The notes under the pieces are model-generated. The model searched no databases. It saw only the letters and a program-made list of their open reading frames with translations, and had not been told where the DNA came from. The translations under genes and the position numbers were made by a program. From Dipteronia dyeriana (taxonomy: Eukaryota; Streptophyta; Magnoliopsida; Sapindales; Sapindaceae), in NCBI GenBank assembly GCA_032871835.1, contig CM065295.1, forward strand, positions 84,933,819-84,997,818: a DNA stretch of 64,000 nucleotides, given 5' to 3'. Below, piece by piece: positions 24,921 to 36,162 of this stretch. Within the stretch, counting starts at the first letter, position 1. Each line of letters begins with the position of its first letter.

Positions 24921-26400
24921 GGATAAACATGATATCAGTTAGAAGCAGTAGAATCAAGCGGAAGAAAGGAAAAAGAAGGAAGTAAAAAGGAAAGAGAAGT
25001 CAGTGGAGCTCTCTTGTGATATTGTAGATTTTCAGTTGATTCTTCTTTGAATTCCAGTTCTAATTGGATTTTGTGTGATTGATAGGGAAAGAAGACGAAG
25101 TAGGAGAATCTATCATACTTGGTTTGAATTAAGCTTGACGTCTAAGTTGTGAGTGAAAAAGTTTTCAATTTTGTTTTTAACTCAAATATTTCCAGTTTTA
25201 TGTTTAAGATTAATTGCATGCAACTCATTTAAACGTTTTATTTCTTTTGATGATTTATGGTGATTATACAGAGAATTGAAAGTATGTTTTTATGCTTATA
25301 TTAACACTCAGAATATCAGTTATATTACTTTTACTAAATATTGAGAAGAGATGAATGATTTCATAAAAGCATTAGGTATGTACCCCTCCCCAGTTATGAT
25401 TATTGTTGGCTTTTAGGGCCGTTCTACACATGTGTATGTCAGATGAGTCGCTCTACTCGTGTACGACAGATTAAAAAAGAGTATTGAGTCGCTCTACACC
25501 TGTATGACCAAAAGTTATTCCCGATTCTACGTTTACACGAATTAATTCGGCTTACGTATTGAAGATATCCTTGGATACTAATTTGGTGCAGATTTAAGAT
25601 TTTATAAATTATCTTATTTTTGTTCAGAAAAGAGATGTATTTAGTTTCTTAAGTGCGAAAGTAGATATATTATATTTTACTATGGAATTATTTGGCTTGA
25701 TACAGTACTATTTAGTATGTATTATTGAATGCATATTGAAAAGTTGTTCAGAAATGTTTTTAAAAGTATTCATTCACTCACTGGGCGATTAGCGCTCATC
25801 CTTTCACTTTAATATTTTTTTTCCAGGTAGCTGCTCGGTTGTGCGGACTCTTCGGTTTTGAGGTGGGCCACTCGATGACATCATGAAGTGCAAGAGTCAT
25901 ACATTTAAATTTCCTTGTACATATTTTGAGATGTGTGGTCAGCATGGTCAGCATGATCGATATGGTTAGCATGATCGGCATGGTCGGCATGGTCGGCATA
26001 GTCGGAACGTGTTCGGTTTTGTCTACTTGGCCATGTTCAGATTTCTACTCGGTCAAGTTCAGATCTTTACTCGGCCATCTTCAGATTTCTACTCAGATTT
26101 CCTACTCGGCTAACTCAATTTTGTGGTAATTTTACTTAGAGAAAAATGTGGTCGGATTTTGTCTGGTCGAGATTTTGACTGACTTTTGTGTAATGAATGA
26201 AAATGGCAATAAAAGACTTGCAGTTATATACATTTTGTACTCTCAAATATTTTCCACTATTTTCCTTATATTCTTTTTATGTTTAAAAGCAAGTATTTTC
26301 TATGGAATTTTAGTTGAAATTCTTTTATCATGGTGGTCAAAAAGTACAGTCCACAGAGCCTCCCTCGTACTCAAGGGAGGAGTCGGGGTGAATCCTGTCA
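24689..26400 (+). repeat. 3' LTR of Tekay element 1
   Basis: It starts TGTAACACCCAAACC after the purine tract (ggtggggtgaat) and ends AATCCTGTCA, 1712 bp. It differs from the 5' LTR by a longer (AT)n run (about 24850-24916), extra ggtcagcatggtcagcatga-type units (about 25935-26000) and scattered base changes, so insertion was not very recent. The target duplication cttga follows at 26401. Confidence 0.92.
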
Positions 26401-26516
26401 CTTGAAGCACACAATTACATTATTTAGTTCGATACAAGCTATAGTTCGAAGCAATTTTCGGTTCAATTCATCAACACTTGATATAAGGTACACACATTCT
26501 AAATTTTTCTTCAACA

Positions 26517-27110
26517 ATATCATGACATATACTAGAGGTGATAATGTTTTGCTATATAAAGGTATATATATCATGACATATACTAGTCGTGATAATGTTT
26601 TGCTATATAAAGGTAAATTATGTATACATGTTATCATAGTCATCTACATTTAGAAATTGTGTGCAGGATTTTAAGTATCAAATTAATACCATAAATCTTG
26701 GAATACATATTTTGGTTATCCTTCGATGCTGGAAGGATTTACAGATGCCATTTGATTATCGAAAGGATTTACATATGCCATTTGAATCAACTTCAGAGAT
26801 GATAATTTAATTGAAACGGAGTGAATATTTATATTTGGTGGTGGAGCTATTTTTTGAATTTAAAAAAACAGACATGCATAGCAGATCTACCAAGACTGTT
26901 GAAAAATTTATATCGACATTGAGGATAGACAATGGTTAAGTAATTTGATAATAGAATTCCTTTAGTCCATATATATAATGGCAAGTGTCAAGGCATATTG
27001 GCCTAAAATACAATTATATGTTACAAATTCTAAATCATAAATGGTGTAATTACCATAGCTCTTATCAAATTTTACCAAAATCTGGCAATCCACTTAAATA
27101 AAGACTTGCA
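26517..27110 (+). mobile_element. Right part of the outer copia-like element
   Basis: It matches 13300-13920 of the inner element (shared runs such as cagatctacca and gatgccatttgaatcaac). It continues the outer copy started at 11060-11399. Near 26521-26620 a unit of about 60 bp (atcatgacatatactag ... tgctatataaaggta) is duplicated. The LTRs of this outer copy are not seen. Confidence 0.7.
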
Positions 27111-27920
27111 AGTGATGCAGCAGTTTTAATCTTACTCAATTTAAAACATTTGTTCGTTTATTGGGATCCAAAATAGTTGAAACTAATTAACTCGATTAAC
27201 CCTACTAAATGCAATAACAGTAGAAGGCATAATGTTTGTCTTGGATTGGTATTATAATTCACTAACATGCAAAAATACAATAAACTAAATGACACAAAAG
27301 GCCACACACGAAAATATAAATATGAGAGAAACGTTAAGAAATCAATACAACATAATTAAACCACTCAATGTAATCCACGAGTCTCATTAAAGCACTTAAA
27401 TCCAATTGATAGGGTTTGTTTCGTGAAGCACTTAATCCTTCCCTTTACTTCACACACGGTCATGTAATGAACAATGATTTGAATTAATTTTTAATTAAAA
27501 CTCTAAACCAAATCAAACATAGCATGGTCATACATATAGAATTTTTTTCAATTATTAAACTTGTAGTTAAAGATTAAATGGGATGATCACCCACATCTAA
27601 CCCTCAATATCATATAAAAACTAATTTTTACACAAACATTCATTGAGGTCTCATTTGAATATAAATAAAGGAATTAGAGCAAGTATTTTAATAAAAGAAA
27701 CTAAATTTTGATATTGAAAATTTGATATTTTGTTTTTGGTGTGATCGGAGTTTCGGACTTTGTAATTGTAAATTGATCGAGTGTTTATTTGGCAGAGCAT
27801 AACACCATTGTTTTTTGTTGTGTGTTTGTGTTTGGGCTCGTCTGTTAGTCTAGCATGTGAGAGTGTGTGTTGCAGTGCTTAATGTTATCTATATACTTAT
27901 CCCGATGCCTTTTTTTCAAG
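27111..27920. other. Non-coding stretch, with a piece like the F-box gene intron
   Basis: No gene is seen. The bases 27711-27785 closely match 38697-38775, the first intron of the F-box/PP2 gene, with the shared run gtgatcggagtttcgga and more on both sides. The stretch ends at a splice-acceptor-like ttttttcaag, before the first recognisable aldolase-gene exon. Confidence 0.6.
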
Positions 27921-30706
27921 TGTCGAATTACCTCCTTACACCTTGCTACGCAAGCTCTAGAAGTCAAACGTGCCAAAATAGTTGGACAAGCCCTTGCCGG
28001 TGTTCCCCTGTGGCAGCTAGGTCCTGAGAGTAGACACCCAGGAATTCCATACATTGTGTTCCCTGGTATATTTGGGTTCTTATCTTAATCTGTTTCTGCA
28101 ATATTTGTGAAGATGATGTTTTTGAAACATTAAAATTCAAAATTTTCCATAGGTAATGTTGGCGACGGTAACGCACTTGCAGAAGTAGTGAGATCTTGGG
28201 CTCGCCCTGTCAGACTTTCATCAACAAAGGAGCTCCTTCTTGTAAGGGTCAAACATAAAGAGTTCGATAATGATTTAATCATATAATACTGACATTATTA
28301 TTCTATATAAAGAATGCAGAAAAAGGTGAATATGCCGTTGGAGCATTCAATGTTTATAACATGGAAGGAGTTGAGGCAGTTGTTGCTGCAGCAGAGGAAG
28401 AACATAGCCCTGCCATTTTACAGGTTAGAGGCATTCATTGTAGAAAACACACACACACATATATAGTCTCCATCTCAGTCCCATTTTTCAGTTAACAGTA
28501 GAAAACTTTGTTCTTTTGAACACGGAGTATGCATACACACACACAGTCTCCATCTCAGCTCAATTTTTCAGTTAACATTGAAAACTTTGTTCTTTTGAAC
28601 ACTGAATATGCATTCTGGTTTATAATAATTATTCATGGTGTTATTCTTTTTCTTCTTCATATCTAAATTTTAGCAAATTTATAAGTTATGTACTTAATCT
28701 ATTCAGATTCACCCTAGTGCCTTAAAGCAAGGAGGAATTCCATTGGTTGCTAGCTGTATCTCTGCTGCTGAACAAGCCAGTGTAAGTGGCATTTCGTTTT
28801 TTTTAATATAAATAAAAAGAAAGTAAGGGTGCCGAAAAAAATATATTTAACAAGCATAACTGTAATGCGCTACTTATTTTGTATTTATCTAGCAGCGAGT
28901 CTTACTTGGACATTAATGTATATATTGCTGCATAGTTTATATGATCTCATTGGTTGTTTGTGACATTGGCCACCCTGATAAATTAAATGAAATAAAGTGA
29001 CTTGAGTTTTAATTCAGGGTTAAACCTTGCCAGCCCAGAATTGTAAAATAAATCCATTTGAATGACATATTTTCGCACTGCTTTTACATACAAGAATAGG
29101 AGGTAATGTGCATATGCATGTCTGGCCGGTTCCCATTACTGTACACTTTGACCATGGAACTTCAAAGCCAGAGCTGATGGAAGCTCTTGAGTGTTGAAAA
29201 ATAAACTTGACCTCAGCCAACCACTTTGCCGCCCACTTCTAGAAACCAGCCATTGATATGGCTCCAACCACCTCCAACTCCCAGCTACTTCCAAACCATA
29301 AATTTGACTTCATTGTTTTACAGTTATTTTGTTTGTAGTTTAGTTTATCTCATTTTCCTATATAAAGGGATGAAGATTGTATTGAAAATGTGTGGAGTGG
29401 TGTGAGAAATCAAGAGAGATAAATATAAGAAAAGCTTCTCCTTTCATTGTGTTTGTGCTCGGAATTCTCTCTCAGATGTGCACCACAAGTGACCTCAACA
29501 ATATCATTCCACCAACATTGAGTTGGTGAGTTAGCTCTTAGCTTGTTTTCTTCATTCAGTTAGCAAGACAGTATTCATAAGTGTTAAGGAGCTTCTTAAA
29601 TCCAATCATTGTTATCTGAAATTTCATTCCAAATCCAACCATTTCAGGGATTTGATTCTGTCATGGTAGATGGTTCACATCTCTCCTTCAAGGATAATAT
29701 CTTGTACACGAAGTACATATCTTCTTTGGCCCACTCAAAATGTTTGCTTGTGGAAGCTGAATTAGGGACATTGTCAGGAACAGAGGATGATTTAACCGTT
29801 GAAGATTACGATGCAAAGCTGACTGATGTTAATCAGGTTATGATGCCATCTAATTATAACAAACAGCTTCTTGCGTAGTTTACATTGCCAATTTCGTAAT
29901 AACCGATATCATGAATTTCAGGCTCAAGAGTTCATTGATGAGACAGGTAAAGATGCTTTGGCTGTGTGTATTGGAAATGTCCATGGAAAATACCCTCCAA
30001 GTGGCCGAATCTCAGACTTGATTTGCTTAAGGTCAAGTATTCATGTCATACATTTAGCACACTACTATTTATATCTCTAAAAGGTTGAAAGGACTGCATA
30101 CAATGTTTAAGCTTAAAAGCAGCCATTTTTTTGTACTTGTCCTACATTCTGGTAGATTAAAATCAGTACTACATGAGGATATTATCAGTATTTACGTGTG
30201 TTGTTGAATTCTTTTGACTGTTATATGGTCGTGATTTCAGCCTTATCTGCATCCCTAGTGGCTTAGTACCTTGGTGCTCATTTTCTCTTTCCCTGTGTTT
30301 AGGATCTGCACACCTTGTGCTCAAAGAATGGTGTTATTGTGGTGCTTCATGGAGCCTCTGGCTTGTCCAAGGAACTTGCAAGGTAAATCCGGTAAATCTG
30401 GTCATCTGGCTGGTATTGGTAATATAAAACTTGAAAGATATATCCACACAATACATGCATATTTTTGAACTCAATGAAAGCATAAACTGACATTGGCGAA
30501 TCTGTTCTTGACTGCATTGAATAGGGTTGTATTGAGAGAGGTGTGCGAAAATTCAATGTAAACACCGAGGTTAGGAAGGCTTATATGGAGTCTTTGAGTA
30601 GCCCCAAGAAGGATCTTGTCCATGTTATGGAGTCTGCAAAAGAAGCCATGAAAGCTGTTGTGCGGAGAAGATGCATCTATTTGGTTCAGCTGGAAAAGCA
30701 TGGTGA
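27921..30706 (+). pseudogene. 3' fragment of a sugar-kinase/class II aldolase fusion gene, broken
   Basis: Exons read by eye: 27921-28065, 28153-28241, 28313-28423, 28707-28781, 29129-29191 (continuing 29523-29525), 29648-29836, 29922-30031, 30303-30382, 30525-30706. The first two encode the end of a four-carbon acid sugar kinase domain (GQALAGVPLWQLGPESRHPG). The rest encode a class II ketose-bisphosphate aldolase (YAVGAFNVYN, VHFDHGTSKPE, VMVDGSHLSF, VEAELGTLSG, CIGNVHGKYP, VVLHGASGLS, RKFNVNTEVRKAYME). The arrangement matches the plant multidomain protein typified by Arabidopsis At1g18270, whose N-terminal dehydrogenase-like part is absent here. Lesions: a solo LTR in the fifth exon, no AG acceptor before 29129 (ggccg), and one-base deletions near 30004 and 30664. 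Introns are kept, so this is a genomic duplicate or remnant, not a retrocopy. Confidence 0.88.
29192..29517 (+). mobile_element. Solo LTR inside an aldolase exon
   Basis: 326 bp starting TGTTGAAAAAT and ending CACCAACA, with a TATA-like ctatataaaggg near 29358. The 5 bases ttgag flank it at 29187-29191 and 29518-29522, a perfect target duplication. Without it the exon ends GAG TTG followed by the donor gtgagt, and joins in frame to GGA TTT GAT at 29648, as the aldolase family requires. The LTR brings a stop at once (TGT TGA). A very short complete element is unlikely, since no interior or second LTR is present. Strand is inferred from the TATA position. Confidence 0.88.
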
Positions 30707-31153
30707 ATAGTCCAGATTATAGGACCAGGAATCTCAATTTAATCAGTATAATGTCAATGAATGTTGTTTCATTTATTTGTTCTATGCCCAGAAATACATA
30801 TGAATAATTTTTTCCCCATCACTTTTATTAGAGAATAAGGCAATATAGATCAGGACTACTGTACATTAGTCCCTCAAATTATAAATATTTTTATCTAAAT
30901 AATAAATTGATTTGATTCGATTCAAGCCTACTCATAATTCCTTTTGAATGAGATTTTTCCAGGGTATATTAGTTTGAATAGAACTAGTGTATAGTAAGAA
31001 TTTACTCATCATTAAAAAGAGCTCTCTATCTATTGAAAATAATAATAATAACAATGACAAGGAGTATTGTAAATCACTCGGACTGAAGAATATTGATCAG
31101 TTGCAGTGATCAGGATTAGCACATCAAAGCCTAAAGTAAAGGACAGTTTATGG
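30707..31153. other. Non-coding flank
   Basis: Probable 3' flank of the aldolase pseudogene up to the hAT target duplication (31146-31153). It is AT-rich, with a short run of aat repeats near 31040. Nothing else is recognisable. Confidence 0.5.
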
Positions 31154-34100
31154 TAAAGGTGTAAAAATGGACTGGCCCGGCCCATTAGGGACGGCCTGGC
31201 CAGTCCATTTCTGGAAACAGGCCGAGCCGGGCCGGCCTGTTTCCAGAGAAGCAGGCCCGGCACGGCACGCCGGCCTGCCTTAGGCGGGCCGTGCCTGCGT
31301 GCCGTGCCAGGCCTAATGGGCCTGGTCCGGCGGGTTAGTTTTTTGGTTCAATTTTTTTTCCAAATTACGTTTTTTTGGATTTATGGTATAGGGTTTAGGA
31401 TTTATAGTTTATGATTAAGGGTTTAGAATTTAAAATGAATGAAGAGAACGAACAATTATTAGGATTTGAAATGAATAAAGAGAACGAACAATTTTTTAAT
31501 TATTTATTTATTTTTCACTTATGCAATTCAGTAATACATATCTACATGATTGCCTCATTAAAAACCTTACCAAGAAAAACCCAGTGGGATAAAAACTTGT
31601 TAAGGGAAAAAGAGTGCAACCGTTTTACAACTTACAAGTAAATAATAAATACATATGTAAAAGTATAACCTAGTTCTGGCCCTGGCCACTACCTGAAGGG
31701 TCATCAATATATAGATTGTCGAAATTTAGATTAAGTTCTTTATCTACAGTTAGATTTTGTAACCTTTTTTTAGCATGCTCCCAATCCCGAAGGCATGTTA
31801 ATACCTCCACCATCTCTGGAGACAAACAGCTTCTTCTTGGTTCAATTATGCGTCTACTGGTGCTGAAAGCTTGTTCTGAAGACACCGTTGACACTGGAAT
31901 AACCAGTACGTCACGTGCTAAGTGTGACAGAACTGGATACCTGTACGTATAGGTCTTCCACCATAACAACAAATCAAACTCTTCCTTGTCTTCAACAGCA
32001 TCGAACTGTGCTTCAAGGTACCTAATAAGTTCGGTACAAGAAGATGGGCTAGATCTTTGCCCTGAAGAAGTACTTGCTGATTTGTCTTTTTTTCTTCGTT
32101 TCAGAAGGCTCCAACTTGTTTGTTTCGGCTCTGTCTCCGGTCGTGTTGATTGAGGGATGTCAATATTGCCAAACCTGGTCTCATAAATATGAAAAATCTC
32201 GAACAACTTGGTTCGAATGTCAGTAATTTGTTCTGAATAATCTATTGACAAATTAATACCAATAAACTCAAGCAAAACTTCTAAACCAGATAATTTAACC
32301 TTGGGATCTATTATAGCACTTAAGGCATAAAGTAAGGGAATGTTAGCCCAATATTTTTTCAACTTTGTCTCCATGGCAACAACTGCAGCGCCTAGATGTC
32401 CATCTTCTCTATAACTGTTTAACAGTTCAGACATTTCCACTATCTGATGGATTGCCTGGGAAGATGTGGGGTAATATACCCCGGAAAGAGTTACAGTGGC
32501 ATTGTAAAATATCTTTAAAAATTGAACAAAAATCTTTGCCACATACCAATCGTCTGTGGAAAGTAATTTTGGACTAAGTTGTCTTGTTTCGGTCAATTTC
32601 ATGTTATAAAAACATGTAATGGTTGTATCATATTCCAAACAATTTTGCAACATTAAATAAGTAGAGTTCCACCTTACCGGCATATCAGTTTGGAATCGTC
32701 AGGGTTTGAGACCGTTTAATTTACAATGTCTTTTGAATTCACTGAATCTAGGATTAGAACTGCAAATCCAAGAAATGGCATCTCTGATGCGATCTATTTG
32801 GTCGATTACCTGCTTTAAACCAGCCTGTACAACTAAATTTATAATATGGCATGCACACCGTTGATGGAAGAAATAACCTCCATCTTGCGGGATATTTCTT
32901 GCAACAAACAATGCAATAGAGCTAGTATTTGCAGATGCATTATCAAATGTGATTGAAAGAATGCGATGCATGATTTCATAAGTTTCTAAAACTTTCATTA
33001 TGACATTAAAAATGTTTTCTGCGGTATGTGCAAAATCCATAGGACGAAAACCAAAAATTCTTTTTGTTATCCTCCAATCAGAATCTAAATAGTGTCCCGT
33101 GACACATAAATAGTCCTGTTTGGAACATGCATTCCAAATATCAGAAGTTAATGCAACAGAGACACTTAAATGCTGTATTTCAGCAACTAAGTCATCCCTT
33201 TCGGTTTCAAACAATCGTATCAAATCATTTCTAGTGGTGGTTCTAGAAACAAGTTCATATTGGGGGTTATATGCAGATGTGATTAATTCTTTATAAAATG
33301 GACTCTCACCAATACTGATCGGTTGATCAGTTTGTGCAATGTATCGTGCCAAGCACTCTCTAGCGTGCATGGCGTCGAACTGCCACGTCGTAACGGACCC
33401 GTCTGGGTGCCGTTGAAGCTGTGTCTGGGTTGTAGTATCTACCTGTTCATGTGCAGGCATACATTTGTGCATATGCCGTCTCAAATGTCCGGTTCCCCCC
33501 GTACTTGTAGCATAATTCTTATGGCAAAACTTACATTTAGCTCTGAGACCAGACGCCCCGTTTGGGAGTGTCATTTGGACTATGTTGAAACATTGTCACA
33601 CATCTGATGTTAATTTTCTGGGACGTGATGTTGGTGTAACGCCGGAACCAGAAGGTCCCGCTTGAGTATGGGTCGGTTCTGAAATATCAAATTCATCGTT
33701 GAGCATATTCAAACCGTCCGGAAAATAAGGATGCTGGTTAGGATCCATTATCTGAATAAAAATATGAGCACTATAGTAGTTAATAGTCAAATTAAAAATC
33801 AATATTTACTAACAGTAATCTTAATTTACTAACAATAATTACTATAACTAAAACGACACTTACAATAATTTATTTACTTAAAAAACAAATTAAATAAACA
33901 CAAAAAATCATAATCTACTAACATAAAATTTAAAATTCACTAGTTCACTACTACAAATAAAATTGATAAATTTACTAACATAATATACTAACATAAAATT
34001 GATGATTTGAACCACTACTCTTAAATTTACTATCATAATTTACAAATGAAAAATTTTAATTTATGAAAAAAACAATATCAAACGTAATTACTACACTTAA

Positions 34101-34922
34101 CATTCATCATTTACTTATTACAAAAAGTAATTTCAGTAATACAAATTAACTTTCTAAATTTATTAATAACAAATATTAAAATTACTACTAAACTTAAAAA
34201 TCTTAATAAACTAAACAAATAATATTAACATTAAAGCCCAAAAATTGATAAACTAACTAACTAAATAGATAATGTTTTCATTAAGTAACTCAAATCTAAA
34301 CATAAACATATAAATTTACTATGAGAATATGTTAGACCAAAAGTAATAACAAAATTGTACCTTTAAAATTTGGTGTGTTTGTGGAAAACGTAGAGAATTT
34401 TGTAAAGAGAGTAATAACCAAAATGAATGAAAAAGTTTAGAGAATTGGAGAATATATTAGAGATTGAGATTTGAGAGAATGAGATATTGAAAGAATGATA
34501 GAGAAAGTTAATGGAAAATGAAATGGATGGAAGTATTTATAGAAAAATTTGATTTGTGGGTCAAAATATAATTTAAAAGATTGTAGGGGGTTTTGGTAAT
34601 TTTAATTTCCTCCAACGGCTAGAAATCGTGACGTCAGCCAATGGCTGGAATTGATTTCCAGCCGTTGGAGGCTTTTTGAAAAAAAAAAAAAAAAAATTGC
34701 CCGAACGGACCGACGGACCGGTCCGACTGGCCTGGCACGCCGGATTGGCGTGCCAGGCGGGCCGGCCTGCCAGGCCTCCTCCCAGAGGACCGGCACGAGG
34801 CCCGTCCCTAGCCAGGCCACAGCCTGGCCCTCTTCCTTCACGGGCCTTTCCAAGAACGGCCCGTGAACTCCCTGGGCCGGCCGGACCGGCCTGTCACCGG
34901 CCGGCCCACTTTTACACCACTA
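31154..34922 (-). mobile_element. hAT transposon with nearly complete transposase
   Basis: The ends are taaaggtgtaaaaatgg (31154) and the reverse complement of tagtggtgtaaaagtgg (34922). The flanks gtttatgg (31146-31153) and gtttttgg (34923-34930) match at 7 of 8 bases, the 8-bp target duplication of hAT elements. Both subterminal regions (about 31170-31330 and 34700-34910) are very GC-rich and built of ggcccgg/ccggcc/ggcctggc motifs, the kind of clustered sites a hAT transposase binds. The 3.8 kb length and single gene fit an autonomous Ac-like element. Only in-frame stops appear to disable it. Confidence 0.92.
31670..33748 (-). pseudogene. hAT transposase, BED finger and dimerisation domain, two in-frame stops
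   Basis: The frame runs from the ATG at 33748 (MDPNQHPYFPDG) to the stop at 31670, about 692 codons, typical for the Ac/hAT family. The BED zinc finger lies at residues about 50-96, with Cys72, Cys75, His88 and His92 visible. The catalytic RNase H-like core follows (LTSDIWNA, ITFDNASANT, CACHIINLVVQ, DMPVRWNSTYLML). The hAT dimerisation domain is at the C-terminus (WWKTYTYRYPVLSHLARD, SSEQAFSTS). Two TGA codons interrupt one unbroken frame: codon 51, where the family has Trp, and codon 350, likely once CGA (Arg). There is no frameshift. Upstream AT-rich DNA (33750-34600) should hold its promoter and leader; I see no gene there. Confidence 0.92.
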
Positions 34923-35194
34923 GTTTTTGGGGTGTATATACTATAGGGTTGCATATAGAATTAGAGGCAGATGTGTGAATATTGTCATGTCTATAATTGT
35001 TTGCATAAATTATTAAATCAAAATATCATTGGTCATTCATTTTGATATAAATAATTTTATTAATAATATTATTATTAATTTATTTTGTTGAACTATTAAT
35101 TAATGAATTTTCTTTTACTTGTTTCATTTTTTTTACTTCTATTATTATTATATTATTTAAAAATATATTGACAATTTAATGTAAGGGCTTGTAT

Positions 35195-35225
<31 letters not shown>

Positions 35226-35227
35226 AA

Positions 35228-36162
35228 TTGGAAATTGTTAAAAATAACCACATCTATTTTGAAAATTTTATTCTTAACCACATACGAAAATTTATTTGTT
35301 AATAGCCATTTTTTTGAGAAATTACTTGAATGCCCCAATATAAACACCATCCCCAAACATTTTCTCTCTTTTCTCTTTTTTTTTCTCTCTCATTTTCTCT
35401 ATCTCTCTCTCCCATCAGTGGTGTGCCGGCGAACCGCCGCCAACATCCTTGCTAAAGCCGGCTAACCAGCATCCTCTCTCTCACCCAACCTCTGTTCTCT
35501 CTCCCTACAGCTTTCTCTCTCTCTCTTTTACTCACCTCTCTTTCTCTCTCCTTTCCTTTCTCTCTCACACGTCGTCGAAGGCTTTCCGGAGTACCATCGC
35601 CTGGGCTTAACGACCGTCTAGCAACACCGTTAAGCTCCCCCTCCGTCGACGATTAGATCTGCTGAAAAAAAAAGGAAAGAAAACGAAATACTAGAAACCC
35701 AAAACATTTCAAGTTTCAACATTTCAATTTATGCAATATTTCAAGTTTCAAAAATTGAAAACGAAAAACTTAAAAACCCAGAACATTTCAAGTTTCAAGT
35801 TTCAAGTTTCAAGTTTCAAGTTTCAAGTTTCAAGTTTCAAGTTTCAAGTTTCAACTTTTAAGTTTCAAGTTTCAAGTTTCAACTTTCAATTTAGTCAAGA
35901 TTTCAAGTTTCAACATTTCATTTTTTTAAATAAGATTTCAAGTTTCAAGTTCATAGTCGTGATTTCAAGTTTGGTTCCAGATTTTAGTCATGATTTTAAG
36001 TTTGCTTTCAGTTTTAAAGAAAAAATCAAATTCAGGGGTATTTTTGTAATTTATGGACATACATTGAATTTTTTTTTTTTAAGTAGCTATTAACAAATAA
36101 AATTTCAAAAGTGGTTACAAACAAAAGTTTAATGTTTCCCATGACTATTTTTTATTTTCTCT
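35228..36162. mobile_element. Mutator-like non-autonomous element (possible Pack-MULE)
   Basis: About 100 bp at each end are inverted copies: taaaaataaccacatc on the left, and on the other strand of the right end aaaaaatagtcatggg, then both continue into tttgttaatagc. An 11-bp flank tatattcaaaa occurs at 35217-35227 and 36163-36173; Mutator elements make 9- to 11-bp duplications. The interior has a CT-rich block (35355-35560), then a GC-rich block (35410-35660) unlike the AT-rich ends, then a heptamer minisatellite. The CT-rich/GC-rich interior resembles a gene leader, so it may be captured host sequence, but I do not recognise any protein. Confidence 0.65.
35765..35960. repeat. TTTCAAG heptamer minisatellite
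   Basis: A 7-bp unit tttcaag is repeated in tandem a dozen times or more between about 35785 and 35890, with variants (tttcaac, tttaag) around it. The open frame across it (35731-36093) is a by-product of the 7-bp period and reads as a repetitive FKFQVSS pattern. I do not regard it as a gene. Confidence 0.9.

Larger units (their letters stand above)
15110..26400 (+). mobile_element. Tekay/Del-type chromovirus (Ty3/gypsy), full length but dead
   Basis: A complete structure: 5' LTR 15110-16755, primer site 16759-16770, gag-pol with a C-terminal chromodomain, purine tract 24675-24688, 3' LTR 24689-26400, and a cttga target duplication on both sides. The chromodomain and LTRs of about 1.7 kb point to the Tekay (Del) clade. 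About 3.2 kb of the 11.3 kb is a MITE cluster (21067-24232). Pol carries many stops, so it cannot be autonomous. Related copies are the solo LTR at 43945-45610 and the minus-strand element from 58909. Confidence 0.92.
11400..26516 (+). mobile_element. Non-autonomous copia-like LTR element, nested in its own family
   Basis: Two direct LTRs (11400-12128, and 14512-15109 continued at 26406-26516) flank a 2.4 kb interior without coding capacity. The purine tract tggtggggga (14501-14510) directly before the second LTR gives the plus orientation and is typical of Ty1/copia. The flanks are atata on the left and atatc on the right. This could be a 5-bp target duplication with one change, but the left flank is an AT repeat. 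The second LTR was later cut by the Tekay element 15110-26400. Confidence 0.75.
14512..26516 (+). repeat. 3' LTR of the inner copia-like element, interrupted by Tekay
   Basis: The first segment, 14512-15109, starts TGCTGGAACA. The second, 26406-26516, ends TTCAACA. The Tekay element 15110-26400 lies between. The 5 bases cttga occur at 15105-15109 and again at 26401-26405, the expected target duplication. Without the insertion the LTR would be close to the 729 bp of its partner. Confidence 0.85.

Noticed and set aside
29020..29220. Minus-strand open frame over the aldolase exon
   Set aside because: It is the antisense of a recognised aldolase exon and runs into the solo LTR.
34602..34978. Overlapping open frames rich in Gly, Pro, Arg and Ala
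   Set aside because: They lie in the GC-rich subterminal region of the hAT element on both strands; GC-rich palindromes yield such frames by chance.
35785..35890. Telomere-like repeat
   Set aside because: The heptamer is TTTCAAG, not the plant telomere unit TTTAGGG.
35731..36093. 120-residue open frame with FKFQVSS repeats
   Set aside because: It arises from a 7-bp tandem repeat without stops, not from a gene.
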